Position numbers and translations under genes: made by a program. From assembly GCA_029339195.1 (NCBI GenBank), contig JAPTJF010000572.1, positions 1 through 34,556 of the forward strand: a stretch of DNA of 34,556 nucleotides, given 5' to 3'. Under the pieces are notes generated by a model. The model was not told the DNA's origin. It saw only the letters and a list, made by a program, of their open reading frames with translations, and made no database searches. The stretch comes from Micractinium sp. NFX-FRZ. Lineage: Eukaryota > Chlorophyta > Trebouxiophyceae > Chlorellales > Chlorellaceae. Numbering within the stretch: the stretch's first letter is position 1; each line of letters starts with the position of its first letter. Positions 1 through 11,500 of this stretch are shown piece by piece.

Positions 1-127
1 CTCTCCCCCTGCTCTGTCCCATGAGACCGCTGCTGGCTCCCCGTGGACTTGAAATGTAATTGATTGATTGATTGATAATGCACGAATTTGACCTTGATAA
101 TGCACCCTTGCGCTGCTTGCACTGCAG

Positions 128-2051
128 GAGGTGCTGGAGGAGCACCCAGGCCTCAAGGCCGTCTGCCCAGGTGAGGCGCCCAAGGCTTGCGTGTTCACTC
201 AGCCCACGTGGGGCAACCTTTGCTGAACGCAGCACCACACAGTGCGCTCGCTGTCCCTTTGCTATGGCATCCATCCAGTGCACACGTCCCCCACCTCAGC
301 ACACCCGTGCATTGCACTGCCCTCCACTGCGCTGAGCTCCGCCACATGACCCCGCACCCTCGCCTGCCTTGCACGTGCGCAGACCTGCCGGCGCGCGGCT
401 GCGCTGCCGTGGACGCAGTGTTCATTCTTGAGCCCTCACCCTGCCCATGTTCGTCCTGCCCATCCCGCCCCCTGCAGACCTTCCCAAACGCGGCTGTGCT
501 GTGGTTGACGCTGTGCTGTGCGACCGCCTGGAGCTGCTGTTTGGGCAGCACCTGTCGGTGGCCATCGCCTGCTCCCTCTTCTACACGGTGAGCCAGCGGC
601 CTGCCCAGCACCTGTACTGTGTGTCTTGAGTGAGTGAGGCTTGAGCAGCACAGGTCTGCCAGTTGCTATAGGTCTGTGTGCTGTTATTGAGCATACAGGC
701 TGGAGCCGCCCGGCGCCTGCCTTGCTGCGTGGGCCACGCCGTGCCATGCCGGGCTGACGGGCATGGCAGCTGTGATATGTGGCTGCCCTGCAAGGGAGTG
801 CTTGCTTGCTGCATTGTCTGTTGTTTGTCCACCAGCCCTTCTCCGCCGGCACCAGCATCCCTGAGCGCTACGCACGCGCTTCAGCCCCCAGAAAGCTGCA
901 CATGCCTCCTCACCTTGCCTCCACCGCCGCCCATGCCCCGTTGCCGCCAGATCCGCGTGCACGGCGGCTCCCTGTCCTTCCGCAAGCTCACCGCCCTCAT
1001 GGCCTCCCTGCTGCCCAACCACGACGAGGACACGTTTGGGCGGGTGGAGCTGCCGCCAGAGGATGGGGCGGGGTGGGACGGCAGCAGGGACTACGGCGAC
1101 ACCCGCGCGGTGAGGGGGTGGTGGGGGGCGGGCAGGACGGAGCGCCGACTGTGGGGCAGCAGGAGGGAAGGAGGGGAGGGGGCGGGCTGGGGTGGCAGCC
1201 GCTGCAGGGGCCTTGGCAGGGACTGTGGCAACACGCGCACAACATGTGTGTGTGGTTGGTTGGGTGGGTACCCGGCGGGGCACTGTACTGGGTTCGATGG
1301 GAGATGATCCTGGCGGCAGGGTGCCAGTTAGACCAGAGCGGCGGTGAGTGAGGGCCGGAGGAAGGTAGGGAGGCACTGCGGGGGGGCCCGCTTGCGCAGT
1401 TCAGGGCCCCTCTGCACACCCCCCTGCTTTGCGCTGACTTGGCACTTCCTCTCACGTACATGCTGCTCTCCACTCGCTGCAGCTGTACAACATGGTCTTC
1501 CTCCCTGTGCTTGGCGGGTATGACGCAGCCTCCCTCTTTGGGTGAGCACACATCAAGAGAGCATGACTTGCATGCTATGGCCTCTGCTGAAGGATACCTG
1601 CTTTGGGTGCTGTGCCACCGGCGGCGCTTCATCCGCCTCTGCCAGCTGTACGGCTGTGCTGTCTGCACCAGCTGCAGGGTCGCAAGCCAGCGACCTTGCT
1701 CTGATTTGCGAGGGCAAGCCTGGGAGCAAGCACAGCCGTGATCTGCTCTTGTCGTGCCTGCCTGCCTGCCTGCCTGCCTGCCTGCTTACTGCACCCTCGT
1801 TTGTGTGCAGGGATGAACTGCTGGCACCCACACCCTCCAAGGCCCAGCTGGTGGCACACTCCACCCCGGTGGTCTCCTCCGCCCCCGACGGCGGCCACCT
1901 GCTGCCGGGCGGCCGCAGCCAGAGTAGGATGGGAGCCGAGGCAGCGGCTGGCGGGGCAGCCAAGCACCAGAAGCAGCAGCGCCGCCCGCTGGGGCAAGTC
2001 ACAAACAGCAATGGCGGCAGGCCCAGCGGCAGCATTCTTCGTGCGCGCTGA
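128..2051 (+). CDS. RBR: Retinoblastoma-related protein, C-terminal part (pocket B end and tail); 5' truncated by window edge
   Basis: Five exons are visible: 128-170, 478-587, 951-1109, 1483-1541 and 1811-2051. They join in frame into 203 residues ending at TGA 2049-2051. The 5' part lies left of the window. The fused protein follows the order of Rb pocket B: DRLELLFGQHLSVAIACSLF matches the region around DRHLDQ...CSxYG, then SLSFRKLTALM (Rb LxFKxII), then ETF-like DEDTFGRVEL, then LYNMVFLPVL, which resembles the plant FYNxIFVPAVKPLL helix. RBR proteins (MAT3 in Chlamydomonas) hold E2F/DP factors inactive in the nucleus and couple cell size to division; that role is known for the family and inferred here. 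The tail after pocket B is only about 80 residues, basic and Ser/Gly/Ala-rich, with a few SP/TP sites such as APTPSK. Exon junctions are GT-AG. No TGTAA signal was found downstream. Confidence 0.85.
381..420 (+). repeat. Decayed copy of the 5' edge of the next RBR exon inside an intron
   Basis: Bases 381-419 repeat 476-514, the acceptor AG and start of exon 478-587, at about 74% identity and 95 bp offset. The copy would encode DLPARGCAAVDAV against DLPKRGCAVVDAV in the real exon. It has its own AG but no in-frame donor, and its frame does not continue into the true exon, so it is probably not coding. Confidence 0.7.
1756..1784 (+). repeat. Simple repeat (GCCT)n in the last RBR intron
   Basis: About seven GCCT units lie 25-50 bp before the acceptor of the final RBR exon. 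They may act as part of the polypyrimidine tract. They are visible directly and carry no coding signal. Confidence 0.9.
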
Positions 2052-2720
2052 GAAGCACGGGGCAGCGTGCATAGCAGGCAGGCAGGCAGGCTGCCAGAGC
2101 AGCTCGCTAACAGAAGCGACAGCAGCAGCGAAACAGACGGAGGCGTATGGGGGCGGTTGCAGCAGCAGTGCCGGGTCGAACCGACTTGCCTGCACCGTCT
2201 ACTGGGCTTGGACTCTCCAACAATGCGTCATTGGAATCAGCAACATATCAGGACTGCCATGCAAACAGCAATCTGAGGTCTTTAAGCAGCATCACACAAT
2301 GTATATCGGAGATATAGAGGGAACCCAGGGGGTAGAGCGATTTATAGTTACTGCGGGGTTGCCAGGTCGACGGTCGCTGTGCTGTGCTGCGGCGCTCCGC
2401 TTTGGGGTGTGCCTTCTTCTCTTCCTGATCCCTTGGACGCCTCCAGTCTGCACGCAGGCACATTCGAACCCTCGCAACGCGGCAGGCGAGGTCTTTTAGC
2501 GCCACTCTCGTCCGCGCACCGTGCACCTTCCCCGGAGCCCGGGCCCTTTAGCCAGGTGCAGCGTGTTTGCTGGGGTTTCGGAGAGCAGCCGATGCCGGTG
2601 CGACTCTGGCATGGCCAGCGCGTGGCCTGCACGAGGCCCGCCTGCCCGCCGCCCTCCGCTCGCTCGCTGACGCTGCCGTCTCCCCTCCTACCGCAGGCGC
2701 ACCTCGGTTGCCCGCCCGCC
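2052..2720. other. Intergenic: RBR 3' UTR and upstream region of the MYND gene
   Basis: No convincing reading frame is present. The first few hundred bases are the likely 3' UTR of RBR, though no TGTAA poly(A) signal was found. The second half, rich in C and pyrimidine runs, should hold the promoter and 5' UTR of the downstream gene. No TATA box or named operator could be picked out by eye. Confidence 0.6.
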
Positions 2721-4401
2721 ATGGCTGCTGGCACCTCGCCTGAAGAAACGCGTCAGCTTCTGTCTCTGCGGCTTGCTGTAGAGCGGTCCGCCCCCGCTGA
2801 GCGCAGCGCCGATGCCGGCACAGTGCTGGAAGTGCTCCATCTGTATGACCGGGCTCTAGCCAACCTGCGGCCTGTGCCAGCTCATGGGGCCCCGTCGCGG
2901 GTGGGCGCCATGCCACCCAAAATCGCCATTCTTCGCTGTGACGACCCGGGGAGCGTTGCCACCCTGGCGATGCTGCGCGCGCGCGTGCTGTCGCCCGTGC
3001 CTGTCGATGCAAAGGAGGAAGAGCAGGCGCTGCTGCCGCACCCGCGCGTAGCGCTGCTGCGCAGCCGGCTGCTGCAGGCGGCAGCGCCGCTGGTGCACAT
3101 GGCGGCAGGGCAGGCTGAGATCGAGGCGCTGCCCGTGTTCGATCCCAGTGTTTTGCAGCCGCTGCACCGTGGCCGCTGGCCCAGCGGCGGCATCCTTCCT
3201 GTGCTGCAGGCAGCACTGCTGGCTCTGCTGCCACATCCCAGCATGCTCCTCCACCAGCGCTTCTTCTTTGCTTCTCTGGCGGCAGAGCGGCTGCGCAAGC
3301 CTGAGCTGGCACCTCGCTGGCGGCGGGAGCTGGCGCAGCTGGCAGAGGCGGCGGCAGGCGGTAGCAGCAGGGGCGCCAGCAGCAGCGGTGCCAGCATCGC
3401 CTGGGGGCAGGCACAGTCAAGTCCCTGCCCCCAACTCCCGGCTGGTCCCAGATGACAGCGCAACTGGTGGCTGCGGCTGAAGCGGCAGAGGCGGCAGATG
3501 CACAGCTGCTGGCAGAGCTGGTGCCGCACTGCTCAAAAGCCCTCGCCTGGTCCGGCCGCCTGCTGCTGCTGGGGCGCAAGCAGCCTGCTGAAGCAGACAC
3601 CATTGAGCGTGGCCTGCAGCGGCTGCGCTGCGCCACAGTAGCAGCGCAGGGCAGCGATGTGCACACGGCGGGGGCCTGCTTCCAGCTGCTCTCCTGCCTG
3701 GCCACCCACCTGACAGAGCTCAGCCAGCGCCCCGCAACAGCACTCCCATCCCCCGACTGCTGGGCCGGGCTTCTGGAGCTGGGCCAAGCAGCGCTGGCGC
3801 GTGCCCGCCAGGCTTCCATGCCGCGCCTGTGGCTGGCGGGGCTGGAGGCTCAGCTGGGCAGCATTCAAGCTGTGGATGCTGCGGTGCAAAGCGTGCTCCA
3901 GGTGGCATCAGCAGGTGAGGCTGCAATCTTCTGTCGCAGCAGCGCTTTGTATGGTGGGGTACGCTGCCTAAGTTGTTGTCGGGAAACAGGTACAATACAT
4001 GCATTGCTGCAACCACATATGTTGCTGTCATCCCTCTTTGTGTGCCTGCTCCAGCTGTGGAGGGCCTGCTTTTCCCTCTATGGCAGCGCTCCTCGCGCTC
4101 CTCCCTCACTGTAGACCTCCGTGCCTCCACTGCAGATGGCCGACAAGGGGCGGCACCACATCCATCATCTGTGAACGCAGCTGCCGGCGCTGCAGGGGCG
4201 GAGACGGCCGCCAGTGCGCACCGCCGCGCCTGCGCCGTCGAGGGATGCGGCGCCACACAGGGCCTCAAGCGCTGCGGTGGCTGCCGCTCGGTGCGGTACT
4301 GCAGCGAGGCGCACCGAAATGCCCACTGGCCCGTGCACCGTGCCGAGTGCAAGCGCCTGCAGGCAGCAGCGGCTGCGGCGGGCGCAGCTGCCCAGCTGTA
4401 G
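2721..4401 (+). CDS. MYND-type zinc finger protein
   Basis: The gene starts at ATG 2721 and ends at TAG 4401. Exons are 2721-about 3360, about 3411-3914 and 4055-4401. The second intron (3915-4054) is clear. The first must lie within 3361-3458: the frame shifts there, and donors at 3361 or 3388 pair in phase with acceptors ending at 3410 or 3458, giving 480-496 residues. The first 400 residues are helical-looking, Ala/Leu-rich and not recognised. The C-terminus holds a MYND finger (residues 441-480 of the 496 model): C441, C446, C455, C458, C464, H468, H472, H476 and C480, with CGGCRSVRYC and HWPVHRAEC. MYND fingers usually bind proline-rich peptides or partner proteins. The usual sixth ligand Cys is His468 here. 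No SET or other catalytic domain is seen, so the cellular role is unknown. Confidence 0.8.
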
Positions 4402-5505
4402 CAGGTGTCTGTGGCCGGTGTGTGCTTCGAGCGGGCCCCATTGTATCCCTTTCACTCTCTTCCTTTCAGTCTCCCTCCCTTCTCGCATTGCAAAGCCTGG
4501 GGAGCGCCCGTGCTGCACATGAACCGCCTCTCCTTCCACTCAACCTGCCTGTTGAATGCCACATGCAAAGCATTTGGACCCCCACCAGGTGCTTTCAGGG
4601 CAGGCGAATACCACGATGAAACGAAACCGTGTTTGCCCGTGACTGCTGCCTGGTTGTGTGTGTAAAAACAGCAAGCTGAGCGTGGCTGGCGGAGCTGAGT
4701 GCATGCGCAGTGCTGCACTTGAATGGGTGGTGCTGCCTGGTGCTGCTGCAGCTCCCATGGGTGCTGCCTGGGCGGTGCAGTACGATGAACTGCACACATT
4801 GTAGCATCTGGAACTGTGTCTGCCATTCATCCCAGCTGGCCACACACCGCCCCGGAGGGTGCTCAGTGGCTACCATGGAGCATTGTTGTCATTAAATCAA
4901 GGCTGCCATACACAACACCGTGCCAACGGAGATTCGTAGCAGCAGCAGACAAAGCAGGGAGAAACAGCGCAGCATAAGAAAGAAAGAAACAGGAAAGGTG
5001 GCTAGAGTGAGTGATCAAATCGTGGTTGGGTGGGGGGGTGCCTGCCTAGAGGGGAGAAGGAGACGGGGGGTCACTCAGCGACTGCGCTGCAGAACAGCAT
5101 GCTGGGTGCTGCACAGCCGCCTCGAATAATCTTGTAAGGTGCAGATGCGGGTGACATGGTGGGGCCTTGCCGCCGCTCAGCGCACGGTGGCAACGGCTGG
5201 CGGGCCTGGGTGTATTCCCACCAGGTCCTTCCCCAGCTTGCAGGGCGCTCTCAGCTCTCAACCGACGTGGAGCTAACAGAAGGCCTCCAGCCGCTCACCC
5301 TACACCAGGCTGCAGCTATGCAGCGACGCCAGGGGACGCCAGGGGACGCCAGCTCAAGCCCATCCGGCTGCTGCCCTCTGTGCTCCACGTGGCCCGGCCT
5401 CAGCTCAGCTGAAGTGATCTCAGCTGAAGTGGCCTCGGCTGAGGTGGTCTCAGCTGAAGAAGTAAGTGGCCTCCCTCAGCCGAAGTGGCCTCAACTGAGG
5501 TGGCC
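4402..5505. other. Convergent intergenic region: 3' UTRs of the MYND and RPOT genes
   Basis: The region lies between two genes that point at each other. Its left part is the 3' UTR of the MYND gene, with a TGTAA at 4661-4665. Its right part is the RPOT 3' UTR (minus strand) and contains the repeat array at 5401-5535. I found no TTACA (minus-strand TGTAA) for RPOT. Short frames here look like chance and no RNA gene was recognised. Confidence 0.6.
4661..4665 (+). terminator. Candidate TGTAA polyadenylation signal for the MYND gene
   Basis: TGTAA sits about 260 bases after the stop codon, in an A-rich context (TGTAAAAACA). TGTAA is the usual poly(A) signal in chlorophyte nuclear genes. A second TGTAA at 5133-5137 is a weaker alternative. 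Confidence 0.5.
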
Positions 5506-5535
5506 TCAGCTGAAGAAGTAGGTGGCCTCCCTCAG
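5401..5535 (-). repeat. Degenerate tandem array including a second copy of the RPOT terminal codons
   Basis: A unit of about 16-18 bp, near CTCAGCTGAAGTGGC on the plus strand, recurs many times. Within it the coding end of RPOT (minus strand, residues REATYFFS plus stop, true stop at 5508-5506) is repeated 56 bp further on, with its stop at 5452-5450. The copy lies downstream of the true stop and so is in the 3' UTR. Confidence 0.8.
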
Positions 5536-8500
5536 CTGGTTGAGGTCCAGCTCGCCCTTGTCTGGCACCGGAGGGAAGTCGATGCCCGGGTACAGCGCCT
5601 GGAACTCGGCCAGAAGCTTCTCCAGCAGCGGCTGCACAAGGGGGAGGGGGGGAGGCGGGGGGGCACCGACAGCGTGCATGTGGGCGAGGGCGGTGCGCGG
5701 CAGGCTCAGCAGCAGCTGCGCCAAATAGATGCATACATACATCAATCCATACATCAAGGAATGCAGCACAGCAGGCCAGAGGCCGCCTTGCTCTCTAACG
5801 ACGGCAGTTTGGTGCGCCTCTCATTCCACATCCCCCCGACCCGCCCCAAGCGCGCATCCCATCACACCAGGTGGCCCGCCGCGCCATGTGCCCCCTCCCC
5901 TCCCCTCCCCTCCCCATCCCACCACCCACCCACCCACCTGCGAGTGCAGCTCGATGAACTTGTCCCGCAGCACCTCGTTCATGCGCTCCACGCTGCCGGC
6001 GTGCGTCCAGAAGGAGTCGTGCACGCCCGCAAACGCGATGCCTGCGTGCCAGGGGACGGGGGGTGGGGGGGTGGGGCAGCAGCAGACGTTTGGCATTGGC
6101 ATCCAGGGAAGGAGCGCAGGGAAATTGCGCCTCCGGAACCGATGGGTGGGGAGGGCGGCAGGCTGGGCGGCGGGCGGGGATGGCAGGTGCCACGCGCGGC
6201 CCACGCGCCTCCACCTTCCACCGCACTCACTCCTTGTGCCCATCCGGCCCACGCCCTGGTCTTCTCACTCACTCCCTCCCAGACCGACCCACCAGCTCGC
6301 TCACTCTCCCTCGGGCAGGCAGTGGGTGTAAGCACCAGGACTGAAACTCCCTCCTGTTCTGCCTCCCTCCCCCTTCACACCCCCACCCCCGCCCCAACCA
6401 CCAGTACCACTACAGCGCCCCCACCCAACCCCTTCCTGCCCTCCCCCTCCTCCCGCCCCCCCAGCAGAGCTCACCCTCCTTGCGGCAGGCCGTGGCCGTG
6501 AGCATCATGTGGCTGGAGTCGATGGAGTGGATGTAGTTGGGGGGGAAGGCGGTGCGCTGGCGCTGCTTCATGATCGGCAGGTCGTCGTTGTTCTCCACCA
6601 GCACCAGGCGCTGCACACGAGGTGGACATGACATGAAACAAGGGGTGAGAGTCATGAAGGAGGTTCAAGCTGTGCGGGTAGGTGTGAGGTGCAAGCACAC
6701 GAGCCCTGGAAAGCTGGTGTCTCCACACCCTAATTTCCCAAGCCAGGTTTGCAGGCAGCGAGGCTCACGTGCAGACATTGCGGCAACGTAGGGACCCCAC
6801 CTACCCGCCGCCGCTCTACACCCAGCCCCCCACCCCGCCCCGGCCCAGCACGCCTGCAGCAGCGTGCGGACGTGCTGCCTGTCCTTGCGCCGGTACGTCT
6901 GCACCACCGGCAGACCCAGCGGCGTGTGCCACATCACGCCGTGCCCCTCCTTGGCAATCAGCCGCGCGCACTCGCTGCACAGGTGGTGGGGCGGGGCGGG
7001 GCAGGGAGTTCGGACGAGCAAGTGAGTGGAGGCGGGTCATTGGGAGGGGAGGCTGGGCGCGTGCCGGGCACGGCAGGCAGGCGGGGCGGGTGGGTGGGAA
7101 GGCGGGGCAGGACCGCGTCCGCACCCATGTCCCCGCCACACCGTCGCTACGTTGCTGCCCTGCCATCCAACGGGTGCATGCGCTCCGCCCCCACATCCCC
7201 ACCTGAGCCAGTGCATGGTGTGCTTGGCGTTCTGGAACATCTCATGCAGGCTCTCCAGCGTGACCTGATGGATGGATGGATGGATGGATGGATGGATTGA
7301 TTGATGAACACACAGCAGGGAGGGGAGGAGGTTCAGTCTGCAACATCTCAAGCCGTACAAACATTACATTCAACAAGCACAACACCACCCCCGGCAGCTG
7401 ACAGCGCGCCCCGAGGGAAGCTTCCAACTCGATTTCAACTGCATACCACGACGCCCTGCACATGCACACCAGGCTATCGCCAGTGCCTGGCTCCTAGCCC
7501 CGGCCCACCGGCAAGCCACCCACCCTGGCCCGCCCCCGCCGCTCACCTTGGCTGCGTAGCACGACACCTTGTACATGAACTGGTTGTCCTCAAACCCGCG
7601 CTCCTTCAGCCGGTTGCCAATCTGTGCGTGTGTGTGTGCGGGGCAGGGAGGGCGTATCGGAGTGGGTAGGAGAGGGTGTGAGGGCATGGTGACAGTGCGT
7701 AAGTGTGGGCGCGTGTAGATAAGAGTGTGCACATGTGGGCCGCCATGGGGGCAGGATTTGGCGATGAGAAGCGCAAGTGCCCGGAGGGCGCGGCAGACTG
7801 GCGGCGGGGCCGGCATATGCGGCCAGCAGCGCAGCCGGAGGAGGCTGCAGGGTGGCAGGCAGGGACTGCGGGGATGGTTCTGATGCGAGCGCCCACCTGC
7901 GCGCGCGCCCCCACAAACGTCACTCCGTACACGCTCGTCATCACCGTCTGCTTCACCAGCTTGCGGTCCACTGCAGGAGGGTGCGGGGAGGGGTTTCAGG
8001 AGGAGTGGCGAGCTGCAGAACTGCAAGCAATGAAGTGCGAGCCGCAGGAAAGCTCCTAAAGGCAGGCACCAGGCGGGGCCAGCACGACACTGGGCGCGCG
8101 TGGCAGGCACCAGATGAGCGGCGACAGCTACCAACGCGGCCTGCTCCAGCGGTGGCCACCCCCCACTCTCTCGCGCCTCGCTGACCCCGCTCCGGCCACT
8201 GCCGCCCTTATTCCACCCCTCCATCCGCCCTCATGTTGACCCAGCCAGCAACCTCGGGACTGCCCCACCCAGCCCAGTCCCACCCACCCTCGGTGTGCTT
8301 GACCAGCGCCTGCGCCTCGGGCACCCCCGCCGTCGCATCCGCCCCCACCCGCTTCTTCACCAGAGTACTGATCTCGGTGTACACATCCTGTGCACATGGT
8401 GGGTGTGTGGGGGGCAGAGGGGGAAACATGGTTGTCAAAATGCGGCGTGCTGAATTGGTGCACACGACCTGTGGGGGTGGCAGGCAAGAACCCACGGGCA

Positions 8501-11500
8501 TGTGCTGCCTGTGAGAGAGGGGTGGGAATACTGCTACCAATGCAACACCGGCCTGGTCCCTAATTTGGTTCCCCGTGGCTGTGGAAAAAGGAGAAGTGAT
8601 GGAGAGGGAATGCCGGAGGGGTCGGAGATTGTCCAGACACAGCATTGGCCGGCCGGCGGTTCCCCATCCACCGATTGGCACCCACCTGGGGCTTGTCACA
8701 GGGGCAGAGGTTGACGGCATACCCCCCCGCCAGGTCGCGTCCCAGCGCTGCGTAGTGCTGCAGCCCGTTGCAGGAGCCGTCCTGGTGCACCGGCACGCGG
8801 CTGACGTAGCGGGCGGGGTCGCCTGTTTGGGACACAAGAGGAGGGACAGGGGTGGAGAGCAGGTGGCATTAATGGTTGGTAATTGGGCATGTGATGGGTG
8901 CGGGCGGGTGGGTGCACAGGCACGTGGGTGGCAAGGCAGGCGAGGTTGTTTGTAAGGGAAGCAGGGGCAGGGCAGAAAGCAAGTACCGTGTAGCTGCTTG
9001 TGCACAGGGTGGCGAGAGGGCACTGGGAGCGGGTGAAGAGTGCTGATGCGTCGGACCGATGCAGCTCACGGAGACACAGCAGCACGCACTATGCCGTGCT
9101 GGCTAAGCCCCCTGCCGCCAGCTCAGCCCCCGCCAGCTCAGCGCCGCCTCACCTGACGCGTTGGCCTTGTGGATCTCGAAGCAGGTGGCCAGGAACTGGA
9201 AGGGGTTCTCCGCTTTCCACCTGTGCGGCAGGGAGGGCAGGGAGGGAGGGGAACGAAGGTGAGGCAGGGGTGGCGCGTGCCGGGGAGTAAAAGGGTTCCT
9301 CTGCTGTCCACCTGGGTCATGAGGAATGTGAGGAGGGCAGGACAGATTGGGAATTACATCAAGGAACTTGCAGGCAGGGGCAGCAGCAGCGGCGGCAGCA
9401 GCAGCAGCAGGGTGTGTGCATGCCAGTGGTCAACGTGCTGTGCTGCGCTGCCCCGCACCCACACGCTGTGCTATGAGAAGCTCAGCAGGCTGGCTCTGCC
9501 CAACCTGTACAAACATATAACACACTTTACCCCATGCGCTCCTCACCAGTACGGAATCTGGCTTTGTACCGCCTTGCTCGCCATGAGCTCCGCCAGCAAG
9601 TCCTTCTGCTCCGACCGGCTGAGCTGGCGCCCGCCGCCCGCTGAGCTGGCACTGCTGCCGCCGCCGCCGCTGCTGCCGCTGCTGCTGCCGCCACCGCTGC
9701 CGCTGATGCCGCTGCCTCCAAGAAGGCTGCTCTTGCGGAGGTGCGTGCTCATGTGGAACGGATCCCGCGCATTCTCTGCACCCAATGTTGCAAAGGGTTG
9801 ATGGTCGCCGCCAAGGGAGCTGCAAGTGCCAGCTCATTGACCTCAAACAAGCACACCGTCCGCCAGCCTCGCCGCCCAAACTCCAATGCTCCACTGGCCC
9901 ATAGCCTGCGCTCAGTGCTCCTGCACCTACAGCCCCCTTTGGCCTCCGCTCGACGCAACCACGAGTGTAGCAACACAGACGAGTGCCCACAGTTGGCTCC
10001 TTTTGGTCCTGCGCCCAGCAGCCCCTAGAACTCCCGTAAGCAGTACCACCCATGCGTTGCAGTACCACCCAGTGTGATGCTCACCCACGATCTGCGCCAG
10101 GTGGTCCTGCACCCACTTGTAGCGCCCCCACAGCGGCAGCTTGTCCACGCCCTGCCCCCACAAGTTGGCCGCCTGCGGGGTGGGGCAGGCGGTGTGGGGA
10201 GGGAGGGCAGGAGAGAGTGAGGGAGAAGCAGCAGGGGGGAAAGGGAGGCAAAGTGGGGGTGGGGCAGAGGGGAGGCAGGGCAGGGGGAGATGCAGCAGGA
10301 GGCATTCGAAGGCAGGTGCGGGGGTGGAGGTAGACACGGCAGCTGCGTGCACATACAATACCACCCCCCACGCAGACTCCCGCCGCCCCTCCTCTCCCAA
10401 GCCCCTCTTGTAACGTGAGCAGGTCTCCCTCATATCCCAACCCCCGCTCATCGAGCCCTGTAACATGAGCTGGTCTCCCTCATGCGTGCTGCGCCTTCTC
10501 CCCCCCCCCGCCCCCTCACCTGCACATACAGCCAGAACATGCCGTGCTCCCCCAGCGGCTGGCTGTCGGCAAACTGCAGCAGGCCGCGCGACAGGTCGGC
10601 CCCCAGGTGGTTGAGGTGCGGGTGCATCGGGTAGGCGCGGCCGCGGAAGTCGACGTTGTGGGGGAAGTAGAAGCGGGGCTCCTTCACGAATTCGCTGCAG
10701 CAGGGGAGAAGAAAGGTAGAGGGTGGGATAAGGCGGGGAGGTGGCACAGGACGGAAAGAGGACCCCTCGGTAAGAGGGTAACCAGGCCAGGTAGGACGGG
10801 GAGAAGGGGCCGGGAACAATGGGGTGAGGGAGGTAGAAGCGGGGCTCCTTCGCACACTCGCTGTGCAGGGGGAGGAGAAAGAGGGTGGGTGGGATCAGGC
10901 GGAGAGGTGGGATACAGTCACGGGAGAGTGGAGGTATCTGAATTGTGAAAGCAGAGGTGCTGGCGGTGTGCTGCGCGTCGCAGCGCAGGCCATGCGGTCA
11001 ACAAGGAGCAGCACATCCCCGAAAAGAGGGAGGAGCTCGTCGCGCGATGGCCAGCTTGCAAACAGCATAAAGCAAAAAGCATATCTCAGTCGAGCTCACC
11101 GTGCGATGGCCAGCTTGTACTCCATGTCGCAGCGCAGCGAGTGCAGCTCCCGGTTCTTCTTCTGCAGCCGCCCAATCTCCTGCCGCCGCGCCCGCACGTC
11201 CTGCCGCGTCACCGACTGAAGGAGTGGGGTGGATGAAGAGGTGCAGCAAAGTGGCAATTGAGGAACAGACAGCGCGCAAGTGGGCTGGGGAGAGGGGGGC
11301 AGTAGGGCCGTGGTGACGTGGAGCCCCAGCGACAGGCAGGCAGAGAGGCAGACGTGGGCAGGCCTCCACGCGTCTGGCAGAAGGAGCGCCGCTCACATTA
11401 GAGCTGCGATTGGGCAGGGCTACGCTGCATGCCTTTCCTTCACCCACTGAACCCATGTCCCCACCCCTTGGGCCCACCCTTGCGCCCTGTCCCTTCCCTC

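Noticed and set aside
381..425. Possible extra RBR exon
   Set aside because: It has an acceptor but no in-frame donor, and joining it would break the frame of the following real exon. It is better read as a decayed copy.
5485..6501. Plus-strand frame of 338 codons over the RPOT 3' exons
   Set aside because: It is antisense to exons encoding the HDSFWTHA motif and consists of Pro/Thr-rich shadow sequence.
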